DNA of 23,090 bases from an uncultured Streptomyces sp. (lineage in GTDB: Bacteria; Actinomycetota; Actinomycetes; Streptomycetales; Streptomycetaceae). Location: contig CAMLJW010000023.1 in NCBI GenBank assembly GCA_946480485.1, positions 1-23,090 of the forward strand, read 5' to 3'. The notes under the pieces were generated by a model. That model was not told where the DNA came from. It saw nothing but the letters and a program-made list of their open reading frames with translations, and ran no database searches. Position numbers and translations under genes: made by a program. This document shows, one piece after another, positions 16,668 to 23,090 of the stretch (positions within the stretch are counted from its first letter, which is position 1; each line of letters starts with the position of its first letter).

Positions 16668-18140
16668 GTGGTGCCGGTGGGGGACAGGTCGCCCTTGGGG
16701 CTCAGTTTTGCCGTCGACGTCGACGCGCCCGCGGAGCTCGCTCACGACGAGAGACGCGCGGACGCCCTCGTCACCGTCAGCGCGCGTTCCGCCGCCGAAG
16801 CAGCCGCCCAGCAGACGCCGCCCGCCGAGGTCCTCATCATGGACCGTTCGTTGTCCATGGCCGGCCGGGGCAAGCTGGACGAGGCGAAACGCGCCGTGTG
16901 CGCGGCCATCGACACCCTGCGGGACGGGACCCGTCTGGGGATCGTCGCGGGCCATCACAAGGCCGAGGTGATCTACCCGGCCACCGGTGGCCTGGCCGTT
17001 GTCGACGCCGCGGCCAGGGAGGAGGCCAAGAACCGGGTCGCCGGCCAGCTGGCCGAGGGTGGTACGGCGATCGGCCAGTGGCTGGCCTGCGCGGACCGCC
17101 TCTTCACGTCGATAACGTCGGCCGGCACGGTGCGCCACGCGGTGCTCTATACGGACGGCAAGGACGAGCACGAAACGCCCGCGGAACTGGACACCGTGCT
17201 CGAGGGGTGCACCGACCGGTTCGTGTGCGACGCGCGAGGACTCGGCGAGGACTGGAACTACGCGGAGCTGCTGCGGATCACCGAGGCGCTGCACGGCAGT
17301 GCCGAGGCCGTCGTCGCCGTCTCCGACCTCACCCAGGACTTCACCCGGCTCATACAGCAGGCACAGCGCATCGTGGTGGCCCGCGTGTACCTGGGCCTGC
17401 GCCTCAACGACCGCTTCCAGCTGGGTTTCGTACGGCAGACACGCCCCGTCGAGGCCGAGCTGACCGCCCGGCAGCACCGCGACGACGGCGAGATCCACAT
17501 CCCGCTCGGCTCCTGGCCCCCGGAGGCCCGCCAGTACCAGGTGTCGCTGCGCTTCCCCCCCGAGGCGCTGCCCATCGACGAGGACCAGCGCGCCGCCCGC
17601 ATCACGCTGCACGCGGAGCTGTCCGACGGAACGCGCGCGCGGTGCTCCGAGACGCGGCCCATGGTCGTACGACGGCGGGCCACCCCCGGCTTCAGGACCC
17701 CGCGACCGGATGGCCTCACCCGGGTCGAGAACCAGCGCGAGCTGGGCATGGCGATGCGGGCCTGCGCCGACGCCCAGCAGAGGGGGGAGCTCGACCGGGC
17801 GGACCGGGAGCTGCGTATCGCGATGGGACTCGCCGAGGACCTCAGGGACACCGATCGGCTGCAGCTGCTGCGGTCGGTGTCGGTCACCGGCCCCGACGGT
17901 CGGCCGCAGGTGCGCCGCACGGCCTCCCGAGGGGAGATGCAGCGGCTCGGACTCGCATCGACCAGGAACGCGGCCCTGCCGGCCGACGAGGCCCGACTCC
18001 CGCCCGTCGGCGGCGTTGTCCGGCGCCGGTGCCCTAAGTGCGGGGAGATGACGTCGGCTAGTTCCATCGGGTTCTGCGAGGCATGCGGCCACCGCTTCGA
18101 CGACCAGGCCGCCAGCGGCGCACCGGTGGACGCTTCATGA
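16668..18140 (+). CDS. von Willebrand factor A domain protein with C-terminal zinc ribbon
   Basis: A 490-residue soluble protein. The vWA domain (about 50-230) has a full MIDAS metal site: DRSLS (59-63), T133 in GGTAIG and D163 in YTDGKDEH. A predicted beta-sandwich follows (about 235-345), then a helical stretch and a zinc ribbon with C455, C458, C470 and C473, related in form to the ribbons of the kinase next door. vWA domains with MIDAS bind partner proteins through a divalent metal, so this is the likely scaffold of the system. Three close GTG codons (16668, 16671, 16677) compete as start; 16677 has the better-spaced GGGTGG, but none is strong. Its stop overlaps the next ATG as ATGA, coupling it to the membrane protein. 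Confidence 0.85.
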   Translation: MVPVGDRSPLGLSFAVDVDAPAELAHDERRADALVTVSARSAAEAAAQQTPPAEVLIMDRSLSMAGRGKLDEAKRAVCAAIDTLRDGTRLGIVAGHHKAEVIYPATGGLAVVDAAAREEAKNRVAGQLAEGGTAIGQWLACADRLFTSITSAGTVRHAVLYTDGKDEHETPAELDTVLEGCTDRFVCDARGLGEDWNYAELLRITEALHGSAEAVVAVSDLTQDFTRLIQQAQRIVVARVYLGLRLNDRFQLGFVRQTRPVEAELTARQHRDDGEIHIPLGSWPPEARQYQVSLRFPPEALPIDEDQRAARITLHAELSDGTRARCSETRPMVVRRRATPGFRTPRPDGLTRVENQRELGMAMRACADAQQRGELDRADRELRIAMGLAEDLRDTDRLQLLRSVSVTGPDGRPQVRRTASRGEMQRLGLASTRNAALPADEARLPPVGGVVRRRCPKCGEMTSASSIGFCEACGHRFDDQAASGAPVDAS

Positions 18141-19093
18141 CGGCGGCCGCTGAGCCCGGGTGGTCTCTTCGGGGCACGGCGACCGACTGGACAACACGGG
18201 TCCGCGGCATCCACCCGGTCAGGGTGCTGCGGTGGCTCAGAGCGGGCGTACTCGCCATGGTGCTCGCCACGGCGCTGCTGTATCTGCTGGTGTCCACGCG
18301 GGCCGACGACCAGTTGGCCGCAGCCCGGCGCACCCACGAGGCCATCGAGAAGCTCGACGACGCGTACTCCACGGCGAAGGCGGCGGACACCGCGCTCAAG
18401 AAGGCCTCCGAGACCCAGCAGGTCACCCTGATCGGCACCGGCACGGAGTTCGCCAACGACACGGCCCGGGTGAACACCCTTGTCACCTCGGCGGCCGACG
18501 GCAACGCGGCGGGAGACCAGGGACGGGCCCAATTCCAGTTCGTCCAGGGACAGTTGACCACCTGCGTGCAGCTGGCCAACGCCGCGGTCCGCGACTACGC
18601 CCGCAGCGGCCGGGCCGGCCTGGACAGCGCTCGCGACGCGCTGACCGCCCTACGCGAGACGGACCCCGTGACGAACAAACCCATCCCGGGCACGGGCGGC
18701 CTCACGGAATCGCTCATCGACCTGGAGGACCAGCAGAAGAACGCGCTCGACGGGCAGCGTCACTCGCACTGGCTGAACCCTGCCTACGTCTGGTCCCTGC
18801 TCGTCGGTCCGACGGCCGTCATGCTCGTCTGCGTCCTCGCGACCGGCTACGTCGTCGCGCACCACTTCCGGCGGTACGTCAGCCGACGGCTCGTTGTCAC
18901 GCTGCTGGCCACCGCGGCGGTCGGGATCACCACCAGCCTGCTGTGCCGCTACGACGCGCAGGAGCTGAGTCAGAACCCGCTGGTCGGACACTGGCTGACG
19001 AGGACGCTCGCGCTGTCCCTCCTCGCGGCAGCCGGTCTGCTCGCCCACCTGGGCTACCGTCCCCGTCTCGCCGAGTACAGGTTCCCACGGTGA
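18137..19093 (+). CDS. Four-helix membrane protein with large outside domain
   Basis: A 318-residue protein not assignable to a named family. Predicted membrane helices lie at about 35-53, 217-243, 252-270 and 289-306. Charge balance (RVRGIHPVRVLRWLR before helix 1, RRYVSRR between helices 2 and 3) places both ends inside and residues 54-216 outside. The outside region is mostly helical and rich in Ala, Asp and Gln, like a helical-bundle sensor or adaptor. The ATG at 18137 overlaps the vWA stop, and its own stop overlaps the lipoprotein start (TGATG). This tight coupling suggests that it links the outside lipoprotein to the inside kinase/vWA parts. It lacks ABC permease motifs. Confidence 0.75.
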   Translation: MTAAAEPGWSLRGTATDWTTRVRGIHPVRVLRWLRAGVLAMVLATALLYLLVSTRADDQLAAARRTHEAIEKLDDAYSTAKAADTALKKASETQQVTLIGTGTEFANDTARVNTLVTSAADGNAAGDQGRAQFQFVQGQLTTCVQLANAAVRDYARSGRAGLDSARDALTALRETDPVTNKPIPGTGGLTESLIDLEDQQKNALDGQRHSHWLNPAYVWSLLVGPTAVMLVCVLATGYVVAHHFRRYVSRRLVVTLLATAAVGITTSLLCRYDAQELSQNPLVGHWLTRTLALSLLAAAGLLAHLGYRPRLAEYRFPR

Positions 19094-20328
19094 TGAGAGC
19101 CCTGATGGTGCGCCTCGCACGCTGCGTACTGGCCCTCGGTCTGCTGCCGGCCGCGGCCGGGTGCGGCAGCGGGGCGCAGCCCGGCAAGGTGACGATCATG
19201 GTTCCCTGGTCCGGCAAGGAGTTCCAGGCGTTCTACTCGGTTGTCAAGAAGTTCGAGGACGACACCGGCATTGACGTGGATGTGCAGGTCACGCGTGCCC
19301 TGACCCAGCAGCTCGACGCCGCGGTGGCGGCCGGCGCACCGCCCGACCTCGCCATGCTGCCGAGTGTCGGGGCCATCTACGCATACGCGGACAGGGTCAG
19401 GGGCCTGAAGCCGCTCGACGTCACGGACACGTACCTGCAACCGTTCCAGGGGCTGACGACGGTGCGGGGAAAGACCTACGCGGTGCCCGTCAAGGTGGAC
19501 GTCAAGAGCCTCTTGTGGTTCAACCCCACGGCGACCGGAAGGCCCACGTCATCGGCAGACCTCGACGCCCTCTCCCAGCAGCATCCCGGGATCTGGTGTC
19601 TAGGACTGGAGTCGGGCCCGACCTCCGGCTGGCCGGGGGCCGACTGGATCTCCGACATCCTGCTCGCCGAGGGGAACGGCGACGCCTACAAGCAGTGGCT
19701 CTCGGGCGATCTGAAGTGGAACTCGGAACCGGTCGGCAAGGCGTGGACCACCTGGCGCAACCGCGTCGGCGCTAGCGTCAAAGACGCGTCCACCCGGAAG
19801 TTCGGCGACGCGGCCAAGGGAATCACCGCGAAGTCTCCCACGTGCTCCCTCGCTCACGGCGCACTGTCGGCCATGGGTTTTCAAGGACGACGCTACGACT
19901 ACGTGCCGTCCTCCTCCACTCGCCGCCTCGTGGTCTCGGCGGACTTCGTCGGCATGTTCACCGACGACAATCCGAGTGCCGACGCGCTCATGGCCTACCT
20001 CGCGGGGAGGAAGGCCCAGCAGTCCTGGGTGAACCAGCCGGGAGGCTATGCGTTCTCCGCCGACAGCCGGGTGACCCGGTACGACAACCCCGTTCAACGA
20101 CGGATCGCCGAGATGCTCCGACCGAACTCCCGCTACACGTTGTGCTTCGGCGCCGCCGACGCGATGACGCCCGACGTGTCCGCCGCCTTCTACCGAGCCG
20201 TCCTCTCCTATGCGGCCGACGACGATACGGGCAAACCGTCGAACCTGCTCGCCGCTCTCGACGACGTCCAGGAAAAGCTGGGGAACTCCCCTGTTTCCCC
20301 CAACAAGCTCTGCCACACCCTGAGCTGA
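19093..20328 (+). CDS. Extracellular solute-binding lipoprotein (family 1-like)
   Basis: A 411-residue lipoprotein resembling ABC sugar-binding proteins. The signal is short, with a basic start and a lipobox ending AAGC (C24). The mature part begins KVTIMVPWSGKEFQAFYSVV and continues KKFEDDTGIDVDVQVT, the typical first strand and helix of the cluster B / family 1 fold, and later has PPDLAMLPSVG and TYAVPVKVDVKSLLWFNP. No permease or ATPase gene is adjacent. It overlaps the four-helix membrane protein gene by one base, so a sensory rather than transport role is reasonable. The ATG at 19105 is a possible alternative start. The ligand is unknown; a sugar is only a guess from family. Confidence 0.85.
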   Translation: MRALMVRLARCVLALGLLPAAAGCGSGAQPGKVTIMVPWSGKEFQAFYSVVKKFEDDTGIDVDVQVTRALTQQLDAAVAAGAPPDLAMLPSVGAIYAYADRVRGLKPLDVTDTYLQPFQGLTTVRGKTYAVPVKVDVKSLLWFNPTATGRPTSSADLDALSQQHPGIWCLGLESGPTSGWPGADWISDILLAEGNGDAYKQWLSGDLKWNSEPVGKAWTTWRNRVGASVKDASTRKFGDAAKGITAKSPTCSLAHGALSAMGFQGRRYDYVPSSSTRRLVVSADFVGMFTDDNPSADALMAYLAGRKAQQSWVNQPGGYAFSADSRVTRYDNPVQRRIAEMLRPNSRYTLCFGAADAMTPDVSAAFYRAVLSYAADDDTGKPSNLLAALDDVQEKLGNSPVSPNKLCHTLS

Positions 20329-20360
20329 CATCAGGTCACCTTGCCGAGGAGCCCCGCCCC

Positions 20361-20696
20361 ATGCCGGACGCAGTCCAGTTCACCCTCTCCGACAACACCG
20401 TCGTCCTCGTGGCACCGCCCGCCCGCGCGGGCACCGGAGCCGTCGGCCTGGGAACACGCCTGGAGACCGCGGAGAGAACCCTCCGCCAGGCCCTGACACC
20501 GATCACCGCCGCCGCCGCCGAGGTGATCGACGAGTTCCGCGCCCTGGCCCACCGCCCCGACGAGATGGAGGTCACCTTCGGCGTCGTACTGGACGCGAAA
20601 CTGGGCGCGGTCCTCGCGAGCGCGAGCGCCAGCACGCATCTCGATGTCACCTTGCGGTGGAGCGGGGTGGAGCAGCCGCCGCCGGTTCTGGACTGA
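20361..20696 (+). CDS. Trypco1-family (CU044_2847-like, trypsin-co-occurring) protein
   Basis: A 111-residue soluble protein. The C-terminal half, MEVTFGVVLDAKLGAVLAS followed by ASASTHLDVTLRW, matches the hallmark of the trypsin-co-occurring domain 1 family as I recall it (E-V-x-F-G-V-x-L then A-G-A-V-I-A-S and a V-T-L-x-W strand). An N-terminal beta strand pair and a helix (about 38-65) come first. Families of this kind are found fused to or beside trypsin-like proteases in predicted conflict systems, and here such a protease heads the same cassette. GAGGAG lies about 10 nt before the ATG, and the gap to the lipoprotein gene is 32 nt. The biochemical role is unknown; it may be a protease substrate, adaptor or regulator. 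Confidence 0.82.
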   Translation: MPDAVQFTLSDNTVVLVAPPARAGTGAVGLGTRLETAERTLRQALTPITAAAAEVIDEFRALAHRPDEMEVTFGVVLDAKLGAVLASASASTHLDVTLRWSGVEQPPPVLD

Positions 20697-20737
20697 GCGC
20701 ATACGGAGTTGGCCACCCGGCTCAGCGGAACGTGCTG

Positions 20738-20743
20738 TATACG
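20738..20743 (+). promoter_or_regulatory. Weak candidate -10 box upstream of the VOC gene
   Basis: TATACG lies about 125 nt before the VOC start, in the 173-nt gap after the Trypco1 gene. No convincing -35 at 16-18 nt was found, although GGAAC at 20727-20731 could suit an ECF sigma factor. It suggests that the VOC gene has its own promoter, apart from the protease cassette. Confidence 0.25.
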
Positions 20744-20869
20744 CTTCACTGACGGGTCGGGCTGCCCTGGGGAGGGCTCATCACCGGCCGGTGCGCTGGG
20801 CGTGTACCGCCGGGTGTGGGGCAAGGCGCGCGGCCACCACCGGCCGCACGAGGAAGAAGGAGAACCAGC

Positions 20870-21310
20870 ATGGCGATTCAGCGGATGGACAACGTCGGCA
20901 TCGTCGTCGAGGACATGGATGCCGCCATCGCGTTCTTCGTGGAACTCGGTATGGAGCTGGAGGGCAGGGCGGAGGTCGAGGGCCTCTTCGCCGACCAGTG
21001 CACCGGACTCGACGGCGTCCGCTGTGACATTGCGATGGTCCGGACCCCGGACGGTCACAGCCGGCTCGAGCTGGCGAAGTACCGCAGCCCCGCGGTGATC
21101 AGCGCCGGGCCGCGCAACCGGCCGCACAACATTCTGGGCACGCACCGCGTCATGTTCGCCGTCGACGACATTGAGGACACCGTTGCCCGTTTGCGCCCTC
21201 ACGGCGCCGAGCTCGTCGGCGAGATCGCCCGGTTCGAGGACAGCTATCTGCTCTGCTACCTCCGCGGCCCGGAGGGCATCATCGTCGGACTGGCCGAGCA
21301 ACTGCGCTGA
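20870..21310 (+). CDS. VOC superfamily (glyoxalase/bleomycin-resistance fold) protein
   Basis: A 146-residue protein with two beta-alpha-beta-beta-beta halves of the vicinal oxygen chelate fold. The first half starts MDNVGIVVEDMDAAIAFFVE and includes TPDGHSRLELAKY; the second has THRVMFAVDDIEDTVARL and ends EGIIVGLAEQ. The metal position normally held by His in the first strand is Asn here; the later His (in GTHRVMF) and the final Glu are kept. Members act as dioxygenases, isomerases, lyases or drug-binding proteins, so no substrate is claimed. AAGGAG sits 7 nt before the ATG. A broken flavin-oxidase-like gene begins 17 nt after it and was probably once co-transcribed. Confidence 0.85.
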   Translation: MAIQRMDNVGIVVEDMDAAIAFFVELGMELEGRAEVEGLFADQCTGLDGVRCDIAMVRTPDGHSRLELAKYRSPAVISAGPRNRPHNILGTHRVMFAVDDIEDTVARLRPHGAELVGEIARFEDSYLLCYLRGPEGIIVGLAEQLR

Positions 21311-21327
21311 GAAGGAGGAACCGAACC

Positions 21328-21525
21328 ATGCAGCCGAACGAGATCATCGAGGTTCTGAACCGCCGATCAGCCAGGAGCTGCTAGGTGTACTGACCCGTGA
21401 CGTGACCCGCCTGGCCTACGTCGCCAAGGACGGAACCCCCGCGCAACGTACCGATCGCCTTCACCTGGAACGGGTCGCACATCGTCATGTGTACGACGAA
21501 AAACGCGCCCGAACTCCCGCAGCAC
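21328..21525 (+). pseudogene. Truncated, doubly frameshifted pyridoxamine-phosphate-oxidase-like gene
   Basis: The ATG at 21328 with AAGGAGG before it opens MQPNEIIEVLNR and then hits a TAG at 21382. Losing one C near 21361-21364 explains this: in the shifted frame the protein continues ISQELLGVLTRDVTRLAYVA. One extra C in the run 21436-21440 then restores the first frame as PRNVPIAFTWNGSHIVMCTT, typical of the start of PPOX/FMN-binding split-barrel proteins. Homology stops at about NAPELP, where the minus-strand transposase fragment begins. Two indels and a truncation make this a dead gene, unless the indels are sequencing errors. Confidence 0.75.
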
Positions 21526-21716
21526 CCACTCACGCAGCGTCGCCCTGTTCATGCCCAGGTCAGCGGCGATGCTGTTGTAGGTCTCCCCGGGCGTGGACTC
21601 GTACAGGGCCATGGCATCGGCCTTGAACTCGTCCGAGTAGTCCTTCATCGCCATCGGCGGTGTTACCACTTCCTCCGGATCAAGCAGATCCAGTATCAGC
21701 GTGTCCACCACTCAGG
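21524..21716 (-). mobile_element. Remnant of an IS3-type insertion sequence (start of orfA)
   Basis: On the minus strand from 21654 or 21648 a frame reads MAMKDYSDEFKADAMALYES and then IAADLGMNRATLREWVLR, the helix-turn-helix start of an IS3-family transposase orfA. The frame then runs straight into antisense of the broken PPOX gene with no orfA homology, so only about 45 codons remain. Upstream, about 60 non-coding bases ending near CTGAGTGGTGGACACG (minus strand, about 21717-21702) may be the element's terminal repeat. The rest of orfA and all of orfB are missing. The junction at about 21524 is within a few bases. Confidence 0.7.
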
Positions 21717-21771
21717 GGGAGGCCCCGTTCTGAGTGCGGAACGAGCTGCGGCCCGCCACGAGCAACTCAAA

Positions 21772-21819
21772 GGGGTCCTCGACCCCCGCACCTGTCCACT
21801 CAGCGGGCACGGACCGTGC
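21772..21819. repeat. Two small perfect hairpins upstream of marR
   Basis: GGGGTC (21772-21777) pairs with GACCCC (21781-21786) around a 3-nt loop. GCACGG (21807-21812) pairs with CCGTGC (21814-21819) around a single base. They lie between the IS remnant and the MarR gene. Either could be part of a terminator or a binding site, or be chance. Confidence 0.35.
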
Positions 21820-21830
21820 GTCGAAAGGTG

Positions 21831-21852
21831 CTGGTACCTTGTCGGGTACCGG
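21831..21852. promoter_or_regulatory. Candidate MarR operator
   Basis: CTGGTACC (21831-21838) and GGTACCGG (21845-21852) form an inverted repeat matching at 7 of 8 positions with a 6-nt spacer, ending 30 nt before the marR start. MarR proteins usually bind palindromes of about this size near their own promoter. GGTACC is itself a palindrome, so the pair also reads as a direct repeat. Confidence 0.4.
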
Positions 21853-21882
21853 GGACGTACCGCGTGAAAGCCGAAGTGGGAG

Positions 21883-22359
21883 ATGACCGCGCCAGAAGGA
21901 GACGGCACAGGACGGCGGAGCCGTGATGGTGCTCGTCAGGGCGACCTTCCGGGAACCGCTGCAGCTCTGGTGCTCGCCGGTCACCGCGTTGGCCATGTGC
22001 TCCTGAGCGGACTTGCGGGTTGGAACCTCAACCTCGCCGAAGCCATGGTCCTCGCCCATTTGAACTGCGAGGGTCCGGCGCCGATGTCCGCTCTCCAAAG
22101 AGCCCTCTGGGTGCGCCCTTCCACCGTCACCAGCATCATCAAGCGGCTTGAGGACAAGGGGCTGGTAGGGCGGATACCAAGCCCGGCGGATCGGCGGTCC
22201 CTCATCGTTACCCCCACAACACAAGGGGTGGGAGCGGCAGCCGATGCCGCGAAAGCGTTCGAGCGGGTTGACGACTTGTTGGAGGAGGCGGGACTCCCTG
22301 CCCTTGGCGGGTTCGACAAGGTCGTCACCCTACTGGCTGAGTTGGCTGCGGACAGCTGA
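21883..22359 (+). CDS. MarR-family transcriptional regulator
   Basis: A 158-residue winged-helix regulator. After a charged N-terminal stretch of about 22 residues come a dimer helix, a helix starting LNLAEAMVLAHL, the helix-turn-helix MSALQRALWVRPSTVTSIIK (about 68-87) and the wing with the family signature PADRRSLIVTPTTQG (D103, R104, R105). The ATG at 21883 has GGGAG directly against it, too close for a good ribosome site, so a later start near 21970 (GTG) is possible. Neighbours are the DoxX gene downstream on the same strand and the broken PPOX and IS remnant upstream. The DoxX promoter carries a palindrome it might bind; this is inference. Confidence 0.85.
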   Translation: MTAPEGDGTGRRSRDGARQGDLPGTAAALVLAGHRVGHVLLSGLAGWNLNLAEAMVLAHLNCEGPAPMSALQRALWVRPSTVTSIIKRLEDKGLVGRIPSPADRRSLIVTPTTQGVGAAADAAKAFERVDDLLEEAGLPALGGFDKVVTLLAELAADS

Positions 22360-22588
22360 CGCTGGCCCGTACGTCCTGGGGGTCTCACGGGGCCGTTTCC
22401 GATGGCAGGCTCGCTCACCACGGTGGATGTGCCCTGCGGCAGGAACCGTTCCTCATCAGTGAGAGGAGATCACCCCCACCCAACCCTGATGATCAATCAA
22501 CTTCCCGGATCAACCGGTCCCGGGGAAGACCCGCACCCATCGCCGAACGACTCAAGTTGTGTCCCTGACAACACGGGAACTGCTAAGG

Positions 22589-22606
22589 TAGTACGAACTC
22601 GTAATA
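22589..22606 (+). promoter_or_regulatory. Operator-like palindrome in the DoxX promoter
   Basis: TAGTACGA (22589-22596), two bases AC, then TCGTAATA (22599-22606) form an inverted repeat matching at 7 of 8 positions, with a perfect core of five. It overlaps the probable -10 region: CTGACA at 22565-22570 and TAGTAC at 22589 are 18 nt apart. A repressor bound here would block RNA polymerase. Its size and symmetry suit MarR or HxlR-type regulators, and a marR gene is just upstream. Confidence 0.55.
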
Positions 22607-22641
22607 ACTTCCGCCCGTGGAAGCGCGTCAAGGGAGAAGAC

Positions 22642-23043
22642 ATGTCCCGTTCTGTGCAGAGTGTGCCCAAGGCGGAGGGAAAGGCCCTGAACATCGCCCT
22701 GTGGGCCCTTCAGGTCATCCTGGCTGTCCTGTTCGTCATGGTGGGGGCTTCGAAGATGGCTGGCGCGCAGGACATGGTCAAAGTCTTCCGGGATGTCGGT
22801 GTCGGGCAATGGCTTCGGTACGTCACCGGCTCCTTGGAGCTGGCCGGGGCCGTGCTGTTGCTCGTTCCCCGGCTGAGTGCCCTGGGTGGTCTGGTGCTCA
22901 CCGGAGTCATGACGGGCGCAGTCCTGACCTGCTTGTTTGTGATCGACCAGAATCCTCTACCAGCAGCGGTGCTGCTCATCCTGGCAGCGGTCGTCATGTG
23001 GAACCGCCGTCAGCTCACGCTCGGCATCATCGGCAAGGCGTGA
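22642..23043 (+). CDS. DoxX-family membrane protein
   Basis: A 133-residue integral membrane protein with four predicted helices (about 17-38, 62-80, 83-103 and 106-121). The first helix leads into FVMVGASKMAG, the usual DoxX motif, and helix 2 has GSLELAGAVLLLVP, also typical. In other bacteria DoxX-like proteins are tied to quinone or thiol redox balance and stress, often under MarR or HxlR control. AGGGAG lies 6 nt before the ATG. It has its own promoter with an operator-like palindrome (22589-22606). Only 47 bases follow it in the window, and no clear terminator is seen. Confidence 0.88.
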   Translation: MSRSVQSVPKAEGKALNIALWALQVILAVLFVMVGASKMAGAQDMVKVFRDVGVGQWLRYVTGSLELAGAVLLLVPRLSALGGLVLTGVMTGAVLTCLFVIDQNPLPAAVLLILAAVVMWNRRQLTLGIIGKA

Positions 23044-23090
23044 CGTCCGCTTGATCGGTCCGGGCCCGACCCGAGCGGCCCGGCCTCCGT

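Noticed and set aside
21367..21711. A 114-residue minus-strand transposase gene
   Set aside because: Only about 45 codons match orfA. The rest is antisense of the broken PPOX-like gene, so it is listed as an IS remnant rather than a gene.
23044..23090. Terminator after the DoxX gene
   Set aside because: CCGGGCCC and nearby GC-rich runs give only short, weak pairings before the window ends.

Overview
The window looks like a chromosomal piece of a Streptomyces or close relative. GC content is very high, third codon positions are strongly GC-biased, GTG and TTG starts occur, many genes overlap by 4 nt, and there is a LAXTG-type (sortase E style) surface protein. No tRNA, rRNA, CRISPR array or intact mobile element is visible.

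Left part (1-2991): about 660 bases with no convincing intact gene, possibly decayed. Then a divergent pair: a secreted, sortase-anchored surface protein on the minus strand and a Wzz/BY-kinase polysaccharide chain-length regulator on the plus strand.

Amino-acid catabolism (3119-12477): a tightly coupled plus-strand operon encodes a class III aminotransferase (gabT-like), a roughly 1000-residue FAD plus iron-sulfur 2-hydroxyacid dehydrogenase (YdiJ / D-2-hydroxyglutarate dehydrogenase type) and a succinate-semialdehyde dehydrogenase (gabD-like). Both junctions are 4-nt stop/start overlaps. It converges on a minus-strand threonine-degradation operon, tdh-kbl-lysR, with a hairpin between the two.

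The most interesting segment (12787-20696) is a six-gene plus-strand cassette: (1) a cytoplasmic trypsin-like protease fused to a domain resembling a P-loop NTPase without the Walker lysine; (2) a PknG-like Ser/Thr kinase with two zinc ribbons and a TPR-like tail; (3) a von Willebrand A protein with an intact MIDAS motif and a C-terminal zinc ribbon; (4) a four-helix membrane protein with a large outside loop; (5) a solute-binding lipoprotein with no transporter genes; and (6) a small Trypco1-type (trypsin-co-occurring, CU044_2847-like) protein. The parts belong to the world of predicted protease/vWA conflict or signalling systems. A working model is outside ligand sensing (5, 4) relayed to a kinase and vWA hub (2, 3) that controls a protease (1), with Trypco1 as partner or target. 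This model is inferred, not shown.

Right part (20870-23090): a VOC/glyoxalase-fold protein; a broken pyridoxamine-phosphate-oxidase-like gene with two compensating frameshifts, cut off by a fragment of an IS3-type transposase orfA; a MarR regulator; and a DoxX-family membrane protein whose promoter region carries a clear operator-like palindrome.
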